Below are positions 23,448-25,859 of a stretch of DNA of 25,859 nt, one piece after another (the first letter of the stretch is position 1; the number at the start of each line of letters is the position of its first letter). Location of the stretch: NCBI GenBank assembly GCA_041164825.1, contig JBEAOO010000299.1, positions 1 to 25,859 on the forward strand. Reading direction: 5' to 3'. The stretch comes from JBEAOO01 sp041164825. GTDB lineage: Bacteria; Pseudomonadota; Gammaproteobacteria; Burkholderiales; Burkholderiaceae_C. Position numbers and translations under genes: made by a program. Under the pieces are notes generated by a model. That model ran no database searches and was not told the origin of the DNA. It worked only from the letters and a program-made list of their open reading frames with translations.

Positions 23448-24934
23448 GCCGCGCCCTGCACGAACTCGGCGTGGCCGAGCTGGCCCGCGCCCTGGCCGCC
23501 AAACAGACCTCCAGCGTCGAAGTCACCGAACATTTGCTGGCACGTGTTTCAACGCACCAACAGCTGGGCGCCTGGCTCGATGCGGGCGCCGATGTGGCCC
23601 GCCAGCAAGCCGCCGCCGCCGATGCCGCCCGCGCCGCGGGCAGCACCGCGCCGCTGCTCGGCGTGCCCATCGCGCACAAAGACATCTTCGTCACCCGCGA
23701 CCTGCCCACCACCGCCGGCTCCAAGATGCTGGAGGGCTACCTCAGCCCCTTCAACGCCACCGTGGTGGAGCGCCTGGGCGCGGCCGGCGCGGTGACGCTG
23801 GGCAAGCTCAACTGCGACGAGTTCGCGATGGGCTCGGCCAACGAAAACTCCGCCTACAGCGTGGTGAAAAACCCCTGGGACCTGGGCCGTGTGCCCGGTG
23901 GCTCCTCGGGCGGCTCGGCCAGCGCCGTGGCGGCGCGCCTGGTGCCCGCCGCCACCGGCACCGACACCGGCGGCTCGATCCGCCAGCCGGCCAGCTTCAC
24001 CGGCATCACCGGCATCAAGCCCACCTACGGCGTGTGCTCGCGCTACGGCATGATTGCCTTCGCCTCCAGCCTCGACCAAGCCGGCCCCATGGCCCGCTCG
24101 GCCGAAGACTGCGCGCTGCTGCTCTCGGCCATGAGCGGCTTTGACGAGCGCGACTCCACCAGCGCCGAGCGCCCGCCGCAAGACTTCCATGCGCAAATGC
24201 TGACGGCCCGCGCCGGTGCCACCGCCGCGCAGCCGCTCAAGGGCCTGCGCATCGGCCTGCCCAAGGAGTTCTTCCCGGCCGCGCTGGCCAACGACGTGAA
24301 CGGCGCCGTGCGCGCCGCGCTGGCCGAGTATGAAAAGCTCGGCGCCACCCTGGTGGACGTCAGCCTGCCGCGCACCGAACTGTCGATCCCGGTGTACTAC
24401 ATCATTGCCCCGGCCGAGGCCAGCTCCAACCTGAGCCGCTTCGATGGCGTGCGCTTTGGCCGCCGCGCCCATGACTACAAAGACCTGGCCGACATGTACC
24501 GCAAGACGCGCAGCGAGGGCTTCGGCCCCGAGGTGCGCCGCCGCATCATGATCGGCACCTATGTGCTCAGCCACGGCTACTACGACGCCTACTACCTGCA
24601 GGCGCAAAAGCTGCGCCGCATGATTGCCGACGATTTCCAGCAGTGCTTCCAGCACTGTGACGTGATCGCCGGCCCGGTGGCGCCGACTGTGGCCTGGCCG
24701 CTGGGCGGCCAGGGCGACGATCCGATCCAGACCTACCTCGCCGACATCTTCACGCTGCCCGCCAGCCTGGCCGGCCTGCCCGGCATGAGCGTGCCGGCGG
24801 GCTTTGGCGACGCCGGCCTGCCGGTGGGCCTGCAACTGATCGGCAACTACTTCCAGGAAGGCACGCTGCTGCACGCGGCCCACGCCTTCCAGCAAGCCAC
24901 CGACTGGCACCAACGCGCGCCAGCAGGGTTCTGA
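23444..24934 (+). CDS. gatA: Asp/Glu-tRNA amidotransferase subunit A (glutaminase)
   Basis: The protein has 496 residues. It is an amidase-signature enzyme with the Ser-cisSer-Lys triad: Lys79 (PIAHKDIF), Ser154 (GGSSGGSAS) and Ser178 (TDTGGSIRQP). It releases ammonia from glutamine, which travels to GatB to amidate Glu-tRNA(Gln) and/or Asp-tRNA(Asn). It overlaps gatC by four bases and precedes gatB by eight. The C-terminal GMSVPAGFGDAGLPVGLQLIG is typical of the family. The catalytic residue numbers match those of known GatA proteins. Confidence 0.98.
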   Translation: MSRALHELGVAELARALAAKQTSSVEVTEHLLARVSTHQQLGAWLDAGADVARQQAAAADAARAAGSTAPLLGVPIAHKDIFVTRDLPTTAGSKMLEGYLSPFNATVVERLGAAGAVTLGKLNCDEFAMGSANENSAYSVVKNPWDLGRVPGGSSGGSASAVAARLVPAATGTDTGGSIRQPASFTGITGIKPTYGVCSRYGMIAFASSLDQAGPMARSAEDCALLLSAMSGFDERDSTSAERPPQDFHAQMLTARAGATAAQPLKGLRIGLPKEFFPAALANDVNGAVRAALAEYEKLGATLVDVSLPRTELSIPVYYIIAPAEASSNLSRFDGVRFGRRAHDYKDLADMYRKTRSEGFGPEVRRRIMIGTYVLSHGYYDAYYLQAQKLRRMIADDFQQCFQHCDVIAGPVAPTVAWPLGGQGDDPIQTYLADIFTLPASLAGLPGMSVPAGFGDAGLPVGLQLIGNYFQEGTLLHAAHAFQQATDWHQRAPAGF

Positions 24935-24942
24935 GCAGCACC

Positions 24943-25859
24943 ATGAGCAAACCAGCCTTGATCCGCGGCTACGAGGTCGTCATCGGCCTCGAAACGCACG
25001 CCCAACTCTCCACGCAATCGAAGATCTTCAGCGGCAGCAGCACCGCCTTTGGTGCCGCGCCCAACACGCAGGCCTCGCCGGTCGATTTGGCGCTGCCCGG
25101 CACGCTGCCGGTGATGAACCGCGGCGCCGTGGAGCGCGCCATCCGCTTCGGCCTGGCCGTGGGCGCCAAGGTCGCGCCGGTGTCGATCTTCGCGCGCAAA
25201 AACTACTTCTACCCCGACCTGCCCAAGGGCTACCAGATCAGCCAGTACGAGATCCCGGTGGTGCAGGGCGGCGCCATTGAGTTCTTTGTCGGCGACGTGC
25301 CGCACAAGGTGCAACTCACGCGCGCCCACCTCGAAGAAGACGCCGGCAAGAGCCTGCACGAGGATTACCACGGCGCCACCGGCATCGACCTGAACCGCGC
25401 CGGCACGCCGCTGCTCGAGATCGTCACCGAGCCCGACATGCGCAGCAGCGTCGAGGCCGCCGAATATGCCCGCGCCCTGCACGCGCTGGTGGTGTGGCTG
25501 GGCATTTGCGACGGCAACATGCAAGAAGGCTCGTTCCGCTGCGACGCCAACGTTTCGGTGCGCAAGCCCGGCGCGCCCTTTGGCACGCGCCGCGAGATCA
25601 AGAACCTGAACAGCTTCAAGTTCCTGCAGCAGGCGGTGGACTACGAGATCCAGTGGCAGATCGACCTGATCGAGGACGGTGGCACCGTGCAGCAAGCCAC
25701 CGTGCTGTTCAACCCCGACAGCGGCGAAACGCGCGCCATGCGCACCAAGGAAGACGCGCACGACTACCGCTACTTCCCCGACCCCGACCTGCCGCCGCTG
25801 GTGATCGCGCCCGAGTGGATCGAGCGCGTGCGCGGCGAGATGCCCGAGCTGCCGCGCGC
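24943..25859 (+). CDS. gatB: Asp/Glu-tRNA amidotransferase subunit B, 3' end missing
   Basis: I translated from ATG 24943; the frame is open to the window end, giving 305 codons of an expected 480 or so. The start SKPALIRGYEVVIGLETHAQL is a standard GatB N-terminus. RKNYFYPDLPKGYQISQYE and DYRYFPDPDLPPLVI are signature motifs of the kinase-like cradle domain that phosphorylates and amidates the misacylated tRNA. The metal and ATP regions seen so far are intact. The C-terminal tRNA-binding YqeY-like domain lies outside the window. Translation is probably coupled to gatA (eight-base gap). Confidence 0.97.
   Translation, partial: MSKPALIRGYEVVIGLETHAQLSTQSKIFSGSSTAFGAAPNTQASPVDLALPGTLPVMNRGAVERAIRFGLAVGAKVAPVSIFARKNYFYPDLPKGYQISQYEIPVVQGGAIEFFVGDVPHKVQLTRAHLEEDAGKSLHEDYHGATGIDLNRAGTPLLEIVTEPDMRSSVEAAEYARALHALVVWLGICDGNMQEGSFRCDANVSVRKPGAPFGTRREIKNLNSFKFLQQAVDYEIQWQIDLIEDGGTVQQATVLFNPDSGETRAMRTKEDAHDYRYFPDPDLPPLVIAPEWIERVRGEMPELPR

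Noticed and set aside
23549..24913. 454-residue open frame on the minus strand opposite gatA
   Set aside because: Antisense to gatA, which has an intact catalytic triad; no family resemblance.

Overview
The window is ordinary high-GC chromosomal DNA of a betaproteobacterium. The gene set and order (gatBAC opposite mreBCD-mrdA-rodA, a TctDE-like two-component pair, recA-recX, sucCD, TerC, a kinase/phosphatase/FHA/cyclase block, then pilA-tfpX-pglL) and the protein sequences point to Burkholderiales, most likely Comamonadaceae; this placement is inference from recognised families, not from a search. I see no rRNA, tRNA, CRISPR array, insertion sequence, integrase or phage gene.

Layout. 1-2740 (minus): type IV pilus locus with a PglL-type oligosaccharyltransferase (cut by the window edge), a TfpX/TfpZ-type accessory protein and the major pilin PilA. 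PilA has a near-consensus sigma-54 promoter, upstream repeats that may be enhancer sites, and a strong intrinsic terminator. 2994-8713 (minus): a signalling cluster, in transcription order Ser/Thr kinase, PP2C phosphatase, tandem-FHA protein, CHASE2-class III nucleotide cyclase and a class II cyclic-nucleotide phosphodiesterase. 8850-9545: TerC-family membrane protein. 9692-11760: succinyl-CoA synthetase sucC-sucD, with a terminator after sucD. 11761-12249: a 489-base gene-free stretch. 12250-14317: recX and recA, with an SOS box. 14496-16798 (plus): response regulator and sensor kinase. 16862-22815 (minus): rod-shape operon mreB-mreC-mreD-mrdA-rodA. 22816-23147: divergent intergenic region with a perfect DnaA box. 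23148-25859 (plus): gatC-gatA-gatB (gatB cut by the window edge).

How the genes work together. The rod-shape genes form one co-directional run, with ATGA overlaps at mreC/mreD and mrdA/rodA. gatCAB makes the amidotransferase that completes Gln-tRNA and/or Asn-tRNA. RecA and its modulator RecX are neighbours under probable LexA control. The most interesting part is the signalling cluster: protein phosphorylation (kinase, phosphatase, FHA reader) is encoded next to cyclic-nucleotide synthesis and breakdown, and immediately upstream of the pilin gene. A phospho-signal to cyclic nucleotide to pilus link is a reasonable but untested hypothesis. Other oddities are a RecX enlarged by about 100 residues, a kinase with Gln at the conserved helix-C Glu position, a degenerate second FHA domain, and a 10-bp tandem repeat that supplies the mreD stop codon.
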